Shown: positions 28,883-36,835, counted from the stretch's first letter. The stretch: 64,000 nucleotides of DNA from Natronorubrum halophilum (GCF_003670115.1 NZ_QQTY01000005.1:62001-126000); one strand, 5' to 3'. Notes: a model not told the origin generated them from the sequence alone. Made by a program: numbers and translations.

Positions 28883-29432
28883 CCCGATCGATCCACTCGT
28901 CTGCCCGCGTGGACACCACTCCATCGACCTCAACGCAACCCGGTTCAGCTGCCGTACCTGCCGTAATCAGGGCCGAGGCCAGACCTCATGGGACCGCTCG
29001 GAGTTAGTCAACCTCCGCGAACAAGAGCCGCCGCTACGAGACGGTCGGGAGATCAGGGCCGACGGTGGTAACGCCTCGAGCGTTACTGTTCAGTCTTCGG
29101 CCAGCCCACCGGAAGCAGATTCGGTGTCGTCATCTTCGATTAGGATGAAATCAGTTGATCCACAGTCGCAGCTATCGCTTCCGATTGGCTGGATCTCGCC
29201 AGTAGGCCATTGGCGAGCCGCATATACAGAACCACATTCGGTACACTCAGCTAACCCCCGATTTACATCGTCTCTGTTTGACATCCCTATCCATCTTAGA
29301 GGCATTACTCTTCGAATTAATTTTCCTATTCAATCCATCTCCTGTCAGTGCACACTACACACGGCTACTGATCAGCCATCCTCACAGTCTAAGAACTCTA
29401 CGCGAACAGAAGGGGGTGACGCGGATCGATGA
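28875..29432 (+). CDS. Zinc-finger protein whose frame spans an antisense gene
   Basis: A 185-residue open frame. Its N-terminal 65 residues carry CPRGHH and CRTC, a clear zinc knuckle with coding character. From about residue 72 the frame runs through an antisense gene (29090-29284) and an AT-rich patch, with Ser-rich unlikely sequence, then ends in EGGDADR overlapping the next ATG as ATGA. The authentic ends with a foreign middle suggest that a segment was inserted into an older operon gene. The true product may be truncated or hybrid. Confidence 0.5.
   Translation: MSNPIDPLVCPRGHHSIDLNATRFSCRTCRNQGRGQTSWDRSELVNLREQEPPLRDGREIRADGGNASSVTVQSSASPPEADSVSSSSIRMKSVDPQSQLSLPIGWISPVGHWRAAYTEPHSVHSANPRFTSSLFDIPIHLRGITLRINFPIQSISCQCTLHTATDQPSSQSKNSTRTEGGDADR
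29090..29284 (-). CDS. Small zinc-ribbon protein, antisense in the operon
   Basis: A 64-residue protein with two CxxC-like knuckles: ECTECGSVYAARQWPTGEIQ and SCDCGSTDF. The sequence has strong coding character and is a haloarchaeal zinc-ribbon type. It runs opposite to all surrounding genes and has its own AT-rich upstream patch (AAAATTAATTC around 29320). The start MSNRDDVNR was chosen over an ATG seven codons earlier. Function unknown. Confidence 0.75.
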   Translation of the reverse strand: MSNRDDVNRGLAECTECGSVYAARQWPTGEIQPIGSDSCDCGSTDFILIEDDDTESASGGLAED

Positions 29433-29821
29433 GCGTCTTCGAAAACAACCACGAACTCTGGCGAAACGCCCTCGAGCACAACGACGTCACGACGATCTCC
29501 GGATCGACGTCGATCGAGACACTCCAGGAGGCACGCGACCGCTTCGAGCAGCTGGGCAACGAGATCCACGACGGCGTCCTCGTCATCTCGATCGCTATGG
29601 CCCGCGAGATCGCGCGGGGCTGGGTCGAGATCTCGGGCTTGGCGGTTCCATCGAACCACGAAGAGTTCCGGCCGTTCGACGACATGATCACGATCACGGA
29701 GCGGGTCGACGGCCGCGAGACGTTGATCTGCCGGTCGGACGCCGTCCGTCTGGACATGGAGATCCTCGAACCCGACGGTATCGTCGCGATCGACTTCGAG
29801 CAAGGTGGGTCCGATGACTGA
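29429..29821 (+). CDS. Hypothetical protein
   Basis: A 130-residue acidic soluble protein without cysteine motifs except one late Cys. It has alternating helix and strand patterns (TLQEARDRFEQLGNEIHDGVL, then LICRSDAVRLDMEIL). It overlaps its neighbours at both ends (ATGA at 29429, eight bases at 29814), so it is translated with the mcm-proximal operon. No family is recognised. Confidence 0.65.
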   Translation: MSVFENNHELWRNALEHNDVTTISGSTSIETLQEARDRFEQLGNEIHDGVLVISIAMAREIARGWVEISGLAVPSNHEEFRPFDDMITITERVDGRETLICRSDAVRLDMEILEPDGIVAIDFEQGGSDD

Positions 29822-30056
29822 CGATGAGCTTCGCGAAGCGCTCCTCCGAGAAGCAGAAGAGGGCGACATCAGTGAAGTCCTCCTCAAGGGCTGGCAGCTC
29901 GGGATCTACGACGCCGAGCTGGCTGACGATGGAGAGATAGCATGGAAACTCTCCGAGAAGGGCACTCTCCTCACAAAACGTGGTGAACTTTCAGAGTACA
30001 TCGAACGAGAGGCACAGGGTATCGATATCGAACCGTCAACACTCCGCGACCCATAG
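29814..30056 (+). CDS. Hypothetical protein (80 aa)
   Basis: An acidic 80-residue protein that reads as helices followed by a two-strand wing (GEIAWKLSEKGTLLTKRGELSEYI), a possible small winged-helix. It overlaps the preceding gene by eight bases and is followed after four bases by another helix-turn-helix gene. Confidence 0.6.
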   Translation: MTDDELREALLREAEEGDISEVLLKGWQLGIYDAELADDGEIAWKLSEKGTLLTKRGELSEYIEREAQGIDIEPSTLRDP

Positions 30057-30060
30057 ACAA

Positions 30061-30288
30061 ATGCCTGAACAACTGCCCACGGACGTCCGCAACCTCACAC
30101 CAGCTACACGGTTGATCTACAGTGTCCTCGAAGAGGGACCTATGACTGCCGACGACCTCGAGTCAAGGACTGGGCTCTCTCCGAAAAGCATCTACGACTG
30201 TACAAACGCTCTGGAAGAGATTAATGTGATCGAGATCCGGCCCCATCCAATGGATGCTCGAAAGCAAATATACGAGATGAGGAAGTAA
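30061..30288 (+). CDS. Winged helix-turn-helix protein (MarR-like)
   Basis: A 75-residue protein that is essentially one wHTH: LIYSVLEEGPMTADDLE (helices 1-2), RTGLSPKSIYDCTNALEE (recognition helix) and a wing with VIEIRPHPMDARKQIYEM. It is likely a DNA-binding regulator or accessory of the element. It closes the operon 25443-30288. Confidence 0.75.
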   Translation: MPEQLPTDVRNLTPATRLIYSVLEEGPMTADDLESRTGLSPKSIYDCTNALEEINVIEIRPHPMDARKQIYEMRK

Positions 30289-30331
30289 CGATTCCCTGTG
30301 CATTTATCATTATTCTATCATCAGTATAGTT

Positions 30332-30517
30332 GTGACAGTTGACGCGTCCAGATACTGGTCGTTCGGTTATCTCACAGACTTTGTTATTGGTATCTTCTTC
30401 GCACTTCCAATGCTTACTCAAATCGATTTCATCGGCCATACTGACAGGATTCTCTACGGTGGAGCAGCAGTAGGAGCGGTGACTCTTCAGATTAAAATCC
30501 ACAACTCGTCCTTCTGA
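30332..30517 (+). CDS. Possible small membrane protein
   Basis: A GTG-initiated 61-residue frame with two hydrophobic segments (YLTDFVIGIFFALPML and ILYGGAAVGAVTLQIKI). The sequence around it is AT-rich. No family or ribosome site supports it beyond the hydrophobic pattern, and the opposite strand is also partly open. Confidence 0.3.
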   Translation: MTVDASRYWSFGYLTDFVIGIFFALPMLTQIDFIGHTDRILYGGAAVGAVTLQIKIHNSSF

Positions 30518-30567
30518 GCAACTAATCCACTCTACTCAGCATACCACATTTAACAATAATTCGGTGA

Positions 30568-30610
30568 GTGGATTAAAGCTCTGCTGAATAGAACGCGCGG
30601 ATGTCGCACG
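30568..30610 (+). repeat. Fragment of an IS-like end, family 1
   Basis: AGCTCTGCTGAATAGAACGCGCGG resembles, after a small deletion, the end copy at 38051 (GGCTCTGTTGAAAT, then GTGCTGAATACAGGGCGCG). It is oriented plus, opposite to the copy at 31434, so the pair brackets 30611-31380. The rest of 30518-30682 holds nothing I can support. Confidence 0.35.
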
Positions 30611-30682
30611 GCACTCCACAGAAATTGTGACGGGCCGAATCGCTTAGTACAGAGGAAGGAGTTACCATTGAATCGGTCGCCA

Positions 30683-30936
30683 TCAGTCCTCTATCATAAC
30701 TGTAAACCAGAACTTCTCGAATGGCCGAATTACCTTGACGAACTCGCCGGGATCAACCGGCTTTCGAGGATTGCATCTTCGTCAGTATCGTCATTGAGAT
30801 CTCGGGATTCGATGGAGTTTTTACTCATTCCAGACAGAACGATCACTGGAACGTGAGTGCGCGTCTTGTATCGTTTGTGTCGGCGCGCACTTGCAAGGTG
30901 GGATAGTATTCCATCGGGCGGCGACCATCTACCCAT
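30683..30936 (-). pseudogene. Remnant of a single-domain response regulator
   Basis: The minus strand reads TRTHVPVIVLSGMSKNSIE, the beta-4 region of a receiver domain. After a frameshift it reads RKPVDPGEFVKVIRPFEKFW, the beta-5 Lys and final helix, ending VMIED-stop at 30683. The N-terminal half with the phospho-Asp is absent. Haloarchaeal Rcp1-like receivers have this end. The broken edge lies at the start of the next gene. Confidence 0.65.
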
Positions 30937-31279
30937 GAGCGACCGCAGCCGCGAGCAGGGTGTCGATCTGGGCGACCTCCATGAGAAGCTCGAAACTCAC
31001 GATTACCCGGCGAGCAAGGAGGACCTGCTCAAGGCCTACAGAGATCACGAACTCGAGTTCGGCGACGGACAGGCGACGTTCGCCGACCTCCTCGAACCGA
31101 TCAATCAGGGCACCTACGACTCCGAGATGGAGGTCAAACAGACGATCATGAACATGGTCGGAGACGAGGCGATCGGACGCAAGAACTACAGCGACCGAAC
31201 GCCGCCCGCCCCCGGCGAGGACCGCCAGGACGAAGGTGCACCCGATCAGGAGGGTATGCGCCACCAAGAGTCGTTCTAA
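30935..31279 (+). CDS. DUF5789-like haloarchaeal protein
   Basis: A 114-residue protein with the conserved-looking ends of this family: DLGDLHEKLETHDYPASKEDLL at the start, and MVGDEAIGRKNYSDRTPPAPGED and HQESF at the end. It is mostly helical, acidic and of unknown function; I recall the family as DUF5789. It usually resides in the chromosome, so here it may be cargo of the element. ATG at 30935 is chosen over 26 codons of unconvincing upstream frame. Confidence 0.75.
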   Translation: MSDRSREQGVDLGDLHEKLETHDYPASKEDLLKAYRDHELEFGDGQATFADLLEPINQGTYDSEMEVKQTIMNMVGDEAIGRKNYSDRTPPAPGEDRQDEGAPDQEGMRHQESF

Positions 31280-31380
31280 ACCGTCCGCGAGGCTGGCGAA
31301 AGGGTTAGATTCGTACGTTTAGTAAGCGGGTGATGCGCCGCTTTCGGCGTGAAACAAACGGAGTCGTTCTGCTGCACATA

Positions 31381-31434
31381 TGCTCTATATTCAGCAGACT
31401 GTTTGTATCAGTCGATGAGAAGTTCAACAGAGCC
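31381..31434 (-). repeat. IS-like end, family 1
   Basis: The reverse complement begins GGCTCTGTTGAACTTCTCAT and continues ACAAACAGTCTGCTGAATATAGAG, matching the copies at 38051 (plus) and 40409 (minus). It faces the fragment at 30568. Apart from this repeat, the 420-base gap 31280-31698 holds no gene I can support. Confidence 0.55.
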
Positions 31435-31698
31435 AAACTACAGACTCTCAGAAGACGTCAGCCTCAGAACACACTTGATCAAAGAGGTAATCACGAGTGT
31501 TTCCGGCTGGCATGCCCAGTTCACAAATAATGAGGACTATTCGTATAGGTGGCTTCGAGCTGACGAGGGCCAGTTTCAGGTGCGGAATATCTGCCCGGTA
31601 TGAATGAAGCGAATGTAGAATTGGGCCATAGATAGACTGGTTCCGAAGCCGTCGACAAGATTAAGAGGCGAATCTCGCGGAACAGCGAGCGGATGTGA

Positions 31699-32487
31699 CT
31701 ACTCGAGATCGATCGCCCACTCACCGTCGGCCTGGACATCAACCCAACCGACACCGTCGAAGTTGCACGTCGTCTCGCCATCGTATTCGCCGATTTCATT
31801 GAACACCAGCTCGCCGAAGCTGCCTTCAGCTGGGTAGATCTGGACCGCGAAGTTGCTCGAGCCGGAGTGCGACCCAGAGGCGATATGAGAGCCGGAGAAC
31901 TCGAATGGCCCAGCCACAGCGGGACTATCGCCCGAGAGCGACTGCGACAGACTGTCGCCGCTGGCCGCCCGCGGCTGGCGAATCTCGACATCCCAGTCAC
32001 CATCGGCTTCGACGTCGAGCATGTACTCGTCAGCGTCGAGCAGGTCCGCAGATGCACCGTCGTACTCGCCAATCGCATTCACGAAGTTATCGTCGTACTC
32101 GCTGTCGTTGACGAGACTAACTTGGAAATTGCTCGAGCCGCCGGTGTGCGTTGCGTCGACGACGGTAAGGCCACCCTCGATCGAGACGCCATCCTCGACG
32201 GATGCGCCGGACCCGGAGAACGACTGCGGTTCGGGTTCGTCGACGGTTTCAGTGTCATCTTCAGATTCCTCTTCGTCGTTGTTGTCTTCGCTTTCGCCAT
32301 CTCCAGAACCGGGGTTCTCGTCGCCATCACCAGCGTCACCGTTTCCGTTCCCACTATTGTCTGTCTCGTCGCCACCATCAGCGTCACCGTTTCCGTCCCC
32401 ACTATTGTCTGTCTCGTCGCTCGAGCAGCCGGCAAGGATCGTTGAGAATGCGACACCACTACCGAGCAGCACTTTCCGTCGGTTCAC
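31699..32487 (-). CDS. Secreted lipoprotein with duplicated domain
   Basis: A 262-residue lipoprotein with an N-terminal RRK motif (a possible Tat signal) and lipobox LAGC, so the mature Cys20 is likely lipid-anchored outside the cell. Residues 22-90 are a Gly/Asp/Asn/Glu linker encoded by tandem repeats. Two homologous beta domains follow (GSSNFQVSLVND...NAIGEYDG and GSSNFAVQIYPA...NEIGEYDG), each ending in a VEADGDWDVEI / VQADGEWAIDL strand. The ligand is unknown. It is a single gene, probably element cargo. Confidence 0.8.
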   Translation of the reverse strand: MNRRKVLLGSGVAFSTILAGCSSDETDNSGDGNGDADGGDETDNSGNGNGDAGDGDENPGSGDGESEDNNDEEESEDDTETVDEPEPQSFSGSGASVEDGVSIEGGLTVVDATHTGGSSNFQVSLVNDSEYDDNFVNAIGEYDGASADLLDADEYMLDVEADGDWDVEIRQPRAASGDSLSQSLSGDSPAVAGPFEFSGSHIASGSHSGSSNFAVQIYPAEGSFGELVFNEIGEYDGETTCNFDGVGWVDVQADGEWAIDLE

Positions 32488-32810
32488 ATCAAAATAATTG
32501 AATGACCCCGTGATAAGACTACCGTTTATATGATACGCCGATATCGAGCGCGTCGGCAGTTCTGAGTGAGTGTTCTACTCTTGGAGCACAGTAACTGTGG
32601 CGACATGCAAGGACGATTCCGAGATTGTTGGAATCGGGACGAAGTTGATAACGTTCACACGAAGCGTATTCTCTGTCGCGTTTCCACTGCGCGACATAGA
32701 TCCAATCCCACCTACCTGGCATTGTTTCAGCCTCGTCCGGTGGCCGTACCCCTGGCTATCGGGCGTTTTGCGGCTTTTCTCGAGGAGACACTTCGAGCTC
32801 CGAGTGGGAT

Positions 32811-32990
32811 CTACCCAATCTCGAGTTCGTCGACGACCTCTGCCGGGCCGACGTCGTACTCGATAAGTCGATTGGCAGCCAATAACTACGCTCTTTCTGA
32901 GAGGTCGGGATCGACATCTTCAGTGTGAACACTGAACTCAGCCAGTGCAACGGCGATCAGGAGGTCGTCTCGACGTTCGATATCGGACAT
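32811..32990 (-). pseudogene. Small gene interrupted by an in-frame TAG
   Basis: The minus frame from ATG 32990 reads MSDIERRDDLLIAVALAEFS, then a TAG at 32888-32886 (codon 35), and continues in the same frame with good coding character (LLAANRLIEYDVGPAEVVDEL) to a second TAG at 32811. One point mutation of a Trp, Gln or similar codon would explain it. The flanking gap 32488-33287 holds nothing else I can support. Confidence 0.45.
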
Positions 32991-33287
32991 CGCCGATGTT
33001 GGCCTCGGCTTTGTATATAAACTACTGCTCCAGAAGACGTCGGTAGTGACCCGACGTCAACGCTCCCCATCCGCTGGTGGTGTGTCAATCGGACAGGGCG
33101 ACCAAAGATCAAACGTCGGTAGCAATCAACGTTAGGATCCTTGGTCAACCCATTCCGTCGACTGAACAATTTGAATAGTGGTGACCTATAGGCTACCAGA
33201 GCTGGCAGTGACTCGAGGATCTCGACAACGTCCATACTCAGTACAGGGGATCCACTTATCGGTGCAGGCGGTGCATTGTTACTCTGT

Positions 33288-33575
33288 ATGCCCGAGGAAG
33301 TTCTGTTCAAATCAGAGAGCAGCCAGACCCGAGAAGAAATTGCATCGTATCTTCACAGTGTTGCTGAGAAGCTCGAACAAGGTGATGCGGTCACATTAAA
33401 ATCAGGTTCCGAATCCGTGACGATGGAACCGCCAGCCCGCCCGACGTTTGAGGTCAAAGCCGAACGCGAAGGGCCAACGGATGGTCCCGGTGAATTGAGT
33501 ATCGAGTTCGAACTCGAATGGGACGAGAACGACGGTGAGAGAGACGGCGAGAGCGGCCAGTTAGAAATCGAGTGA
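33288..33575 (+). CDS. Amphi-Trp domain protein
   Basis: A 95-residue acidic protein with the pattern of the amphi-Trp domain: MPEEVLFKSESSQTREEIASYL, GDAVTLKSGSESVTMEPP, then FEVKAEREGPTDGPGELSIEFELEW. The function of the family is unknown. It is likely cargo, since it is monocistronic and sits in a repeat-rich part of the element. ATG at 33288 follows the family start. Confidence 0.8.
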   Translation: MPEEVLFKSESSQTREEIASYLHSVAEKLEQGDAVTLKSGSESVTMEPPARPTFEVKAEREGPTDGPGELSIEFELEWDENDGERDGESGQLEIE

Positions 33576-33699
33576 TCAGTTCGCACACATAGTTGCCGTT
33601 CATTACAGGGGGCTTACATAGGTCAGTTGAATGCGCTCAAGTATTGGGCTGCGATTGCTTGCCCTCGTACTAAACAATATGCTATGGTAGTAACTCTTG

Positions 33700-34053
33700 A
33701 TGGCGCTCAAACAGATCAGTCACATCGCGGACAACGAATTGATGGACGAGTGTATCGACAACTGCTCGGAAGCCTCACAGGCATGTGAGTGGTGCGCAGA
33801 CGAGTGTATCGGGATGGGCGAGGAGATGGCTCGATGCATCCGGCTGTGTAGAGACGTTGCCGATCTCACGTCGATGCACGCGCGCTTCATGTCCCGCAAC
33901 TCAGGCTATAGCAGCGACCTCGCGGAAATTTGTGCCGAGGCGTGCGAGGAGTGCGCCGATGAGTGTGAGCAACATGAGCACGAGCACTGTCAGGTCTGCG
34001 CCGACAAACTGCGCGACTGCGCCGACTCCTGCCGGGAGATGGCGTCGGCATAA
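33700..34053 (+). CDS. Four-helix-bundle copper-storage-type protein (Csp/DUF326)
   Basis: A 117-residue helical protein with about 16 cysteines spaced C-x3-C and C-x2/3-C along its helices (DECIDNCSEASQACEWCADEC, then CAEACEECADECEQ, CQVCADKLRDCADSC). This places Cys along the inside of a four-helix bundle, the arrangement of Csp copper-storage proteins that bind many Cu(I). Lacking a signal peptide, it would act in the cytosol. It could give the element host metal tolerance. Confidence 0.85.
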   Translation: MALKQISHIADNELMDECIDNCSEASQACEWCADECIGMGEEMARCIRLCRDVADLTSMHARFMSRNSGYSSDLAEICAEACEECADECEQHEHEHCQVCADKLRDCADSCREMASA

Positions 34054-34151
34054 ACTCCCGCAAGAGTTCCAGTTCCAGTATTTTCTGAGCAGCCTGTAGT
34101 ATGCAGGTAACAGTCTCACAAACTTGAGCCAAGACTGAACACACCATACTC

Positions 34152-34475
34152 ATGGTCCCGGACGCAATCTCACCTTCCAACGAGGAAATTGAAGCGCGGA
34201 TTCAACAGGTCGGGGGATACTCACGGATCATCCGCATCGGGTTCCTCATTATTCTGAGCGCGTTAGTATTGGCTGTTGGCATCGTTTTACCCGCAAATCT
34301 TAGTAGTCCAGCACAGGCGATCGAGTCAATCCTCATGCCTCTTACCTTTGTGGGACTTGGCATGATCCTCTACGGAATTGGCATGCATCTTCACCTGATG
34401 CATCTAAACCTAGTGAGAAAGTTACAGACTGAACAGCCAGACGAAGAAGAATCTGTCTCGACACCACGTGACTGA
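34152..34475 (+). CDS. Small two-helix membrane protein
   Basis: A 107-residue protein with a cytosolic helix at the start (SNEEIEARIQQVGGYSRIIR), two transmembrane helices (GFLIILSALVLAVGIVL and ILMPLTFVGLGMILYGIGM) and an acidic tail. It lies about 100 bases after the copper-storage-type gene in the same direction and may be its partner; this is positional inference. Confidence 0.6.
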   Translation: MVPDAISPSNEEIEARIQQVGGYSRIIRIGFLIILSALVLAVGIVLPANLSSPAQAIESILMPLTFVGLGMILYGIGMHLHLMHLNLVRKLQTEQPDEEESVSTPRD

Positions 34476-34502
34476 TTTTGAACGTTGCGGAGAACATTGT
34501 CC

Positions 34503-34575
34503 GTTCAGCTCGCACGTGTAGTGTTCGTGTACTTCACGCAAAAACGCGTCTGAATAATAGGATTTCAACAGAGCC
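34503..34575 (-). repeat. IS-like end, family 2
   Basis: The reverse complement starts GGCTCTGTTGAAATCCTATT and contains ACACGAACACTACACGTGCG, matching 43334-43410 (plus) almost base for base. It is one of four copies in the window (17042, 34575, 41577, 43334). Confidence 0.65.
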
Positions 34576-34611
34576 GGACAGCGGTACGTTCGGGCGCTTC
34601 CAAAGTCAGAG

Positions 34612-34959
34612 TTAGTCATCGCGATCGTCCTGTTCACTCACGACGTCTGCCAGCTCGCGCAGCCGCTCCACCAGTGGGGTCTCGGTTAGCCGATAGAGCG
34701 GACTGTTTCCGATCTTGCCGTCCCGTTCGATCACGCCGACCTCCTCGAGATCCTCGTGATAACGATACCAGGCATCCCGTGAGACGCCGTCGTACTCGTA
34801 GATGGCTGACGGGGTGAACTGACTGCTGTCACTGCCCTCCTCGAGCACTGCAGCCACGATCACGATCCGATCGCCGACATGCGCTTCTGGTCTGGTAACT
34901 GGGAAGCGCCCGACGATTCGGACAAAGACGAGTTCAACCTGATTTGTGACGACTGTCAC
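34612..34959 (-). CDS. Winged helix-turn-helix protein
   Basis: A GTG-initiated 115-residue protein. Residues 28-100 are a wHTH (DRIVIVAAVLEEG, FTPSAIYEYDGVSRDAWYRY, then a wing with VIERDGKIGNSPLYRL). It is probably a transcription regulator of the element. A palindrome CTGGCGCCAG lies 55 bases upstream. Confidence 0.75.
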   Translation of the reverse strand: MTVVTNQVELVFVRIVGRFPVTRPEAHVGDRIVIVAAVLEEGSDSSQFTPSAIYEYDGVSRDAWYRYHEDLEEVGVIERDGKIGNSPLYRLTETPLVERLRELADVVSEQDDRDD

Positions 34960-35013
34960 GCTGAACTCGTGCGCAACTGAAACGAGGCGTCAAACAACCT
35001 TATTTTTTGGGTA

Positions 35014-35023
35014 CTGGCGCCAG
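35014..35023. promoter_or_regulatory. Palindrome upstream of the wHTH gene
   Basis: CTGGCGCCAG is a perfect 10-base palindrome, extended imperfectly to GTACTGGCGCCAGCAC. It lies between two minus-strand transcription units, next to an AT-rich AAAAAATAAGG. It could be an operator for the adjacent wHTH protein, not proven. Confidence 0.3.
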
Positions 35024-35041
35024 CACACCACGGTTCGCGAG

Positions 35042-35329
35042 TCAGTCCTGCTCGAGATCGCGTTCCTCGAGGACCTCGACGACGTCCTCGCGATGGATGT
35101 GAACGCGCTGAAAAACAGTCTGCTCACCGTCTGTGTAGAGTCGCTCCTGCTCGAGCGTCTTTTTATCGCGATCATCGTCGACGACGCCACGGGAATGGAA
35201 GGCGTAGGCCTGCGTGGTGCCGTCGCTGAAGTGCGTTGCTCGGATCGCCCACTCGTCGCCCCACTGTTCGCAGGCCAGTTCCTCGAGGCGCTCGAGCGTT
35301 TCCTCGCGACCGTCGAGTACGTCAGCCAT
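35042..35329 (-). CDS. Hypothetical protein, third gene of the J-domain operon
   Basis: A 95-residue acidic protein starting MADVLDGREETLERLEEL with a central beta pattern (EWAIRATHFSDGTTQAYAFH). It overlaps the J-domain gene by eight bases and is translated with it. No family is recognised. Confidence 0.65.
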   Translation of the reverse strand: MADVLDGREETLERLEELACEQWGDEWAIRATHFSDGTTQAYAFHSRGVVDDDRDKKTLEQERLYTDGEQTVFQRVHIHREDVVEVLEERDLEQD

Positions 35330-35987
35330 CTTCGAGTAGTTCGTCCCGAGCCGCCTTGAGTTTCTGGAATCGGCCAGACGACCCACCCGTGTCTGGATGG
35401 CCCTCGAGTTCTTTGATCTGCGCTCGGAACGCTGCCGTGACAATCTCGCTGGGAGCGTCCGGCGCGACGTCCAGGGTCTCGTGCGGCTCCTCGTCGAGAT
35501 CGTCACTGCTCGAGGCCGGCGGCGCGGCGATCGCGTCTTCGTCAGCTGGCGGTAGCTGCGCGACTTCGTCGATGTCCTTCGCAGTCTCGACTCCGCAGCG
35601 ATCGGCTAGCCGAATACGAATACGTCGGACCCACAGCGAGATCGCGCGGGCGTTCTCGAGCTGGCTCTCCCACTGGTCGCAGGCGATCGCCGACTGTTCG
35701 TCAGCCCGGGCCTCGAGGTCGCGGTAGTAGGCCACGACGCCGACGTCGTCCGGGTCGGCGGACTTATGCGGGATGTTCGGATCGTTCGCGTAGTGCGTCC
35801 CCGCGGTCTCGATCTCCACGTCGGTCTTCCCCCAGCGCTCGAGTTCCTCGACGACGGACTCGAAGGCCTCGCGGTGGTTGAGCGAGATGTTCCCGGGATA
35901 GGGTTCGCGATCGCTTGAGCCCGTGCGGTCGTAGCCGTCAGGCCACTGAATATACGAGCCACCGTCGGCATACTGCTGGCTAATCAT
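35322..35987 (-). CDS. Protein with a C-terminal J-domain-like region
   Basis: A 221-residue protein. Residues 1-150 have no recognised fold (SYIQWPDGYDRTGSSDREPY near the start). The last 50 residues (PDAPSEIVTAAFRAQIKELEGHPDTGG, then FQKLKAARDELL) follow helices II and III of a J domain with the HPD tripeptide. J domains recruit and stimulate DnaK-type Hsp70. A mobile element might use this to recruit the host chaperone for replication; that is inference. Confidence 0.7.
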   Translation of the reverse strand: MISQQYADGGSYIQWPDGYDRTGSSDREPYPGNISLNHREAFESVVEELERWGKTDVEIETAGTHYANDPNIPHKSADPDDVGVVAYYRDLEARADEQSAIACDQWESQLENARAISLWVRRIRIRLADRCGVETAKDIDEVAQLPPADEDAIAAPPASSSDDLDEEPHETLDVAPDAPSEIVTAAFRAQIKELEGHPDTGGSSGRFQKLKAARDELLEDG

Positions 35988-36261
35988 CGGAATCACCGTC
36001 CTTGCGCGGATCCTCAACGAACCGGTAAACGCCAGTCCCTTTCGGTTCGACCTTTTCGACCCACCCTGCGTCATGGAGTGAGCCCAACGCCGACGATGTG
36101 TACTGGCGGGGCATCTCGAGCACCTCGCCAGCGATCGACGCCGACGTGTACCCCCACGGTTCGCCCTCATCACGACCATCCTTTAAGTGATCGAGAACAG
36201 CCTCTTGCCGCTCATCGGGCACAAACGACTCGTTGACCATATCGATTGTTCCTACGGACAT
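35980..36261 (-). CDS. Winged helix-turn-helix regulator heading the J-domain operon
   Basis: A 93-residue wHTH protein (FVPDERQEAVLDHLKDGRDE, SASIAGEVLEMPRQYTSSALGSL, wing KVEPKGTGVYRFVED). The start at 36261 or an in-frame ATG at 36240 are both possible. It overlaps the J-domain gene by eight bases and is divergent from the operon at 36444, so it is placed to control both. The upstream 180 bases are AT-rich with partial inverted repeats (TTAC/GTAA around 36320). Confidence 0.7.
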   Translation of the reverse strand: MSVGTIDMVNESFVPDERQEAVLDHLKDGRDEGEPWGYTSASIAGEVLEMPRQYTSSALGSLHDAGWVEKVEPKGTGVYRFVEDPRKDGDSDD

Positions 36262-36443
36262 GATACACTTCACAGTTAGCACCATCTAACACATTGTGGC
36301 TACGAACAATATTACATATTCTATTACAGTACGTAACATCTAAGTGCCTGCCCGATAGACTATGAAGTAGAAACGCAGGGTGGCCGGGAAAACCGATTCT
36401 CGGCCGGGTGTTACAGCACCCGACCTGTGTCCATGGAAGGACA

Positions 36444-36833
36444 ATGTCAACTACGACCCCACGCACCGAAGATGTTTCGGAAGCACAGATCGATGACGTC
36501 GTTTTCGAACGGCGAAGCTGGAACTACGCGTACGTCGGCGAAGACAACAAGCAGCGACACCACCACGTCGACCGAAAACTCGAGTGCATCATCGTCACGA
36601 AGTCCCGCGCAGAACGCGATGACTCTGGCGCGGTGCCGGTGTTCTCGCTTCGCGGCCCGATCCTGCATTCGGAAGGGATCCTGCTCGCATCGAACGGCGC
36701 TGGCGGCGACGACGTCCGGCGCTGGATCCAGTTCATCGATCAGGAGATCGGCGACGGGGACGAGAGTAGCTGGGGCGAGCGCCCCGTCTCGGCGGTCGAC
36801 AGGATGCAGGACATCCTCCAGGAGGCGATCTGA
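36444..36833 (+). CDS. Hypothetical protein, first gene of the second small-gene operon
   Basis: A 129-residue beta-rich protein (DDVVFERRSWNYAYVGEDN, ECIIVTKSRAERDD, PVFSLRGPILHSEGILL). No family is recognised. Its leader has two overlapping hairpins (GGCCG/CGGCC and GGGTG/CACCC around 36378-36414). It is followed after two bases by the next gene. Confidence 0.6.
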   Translation: MSTTTPRTEDVSEAQIDDVVFERRSWNYAYVGEDNKQRHHHVDRKLECIIVTKSRAERDDSGAVPVFSLRGPILHSEGILLASNGAGGDDVRRWIQFIDQEIGDGDESSWGERPVSAVDRMQDILQEAI

Positions 36834-36835
36834 AC

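Noticed and set aside
32331-32425. CRISPR-like repeat
   Set aside because: Only two copies, directly adjacent and in-frame within a coding linker, without spacers; no cas genes in the window.
32519-32722. 68-codon minus-strand frame
   Set aside because: No coding character or motif; AT-mixed intergenic sequence.
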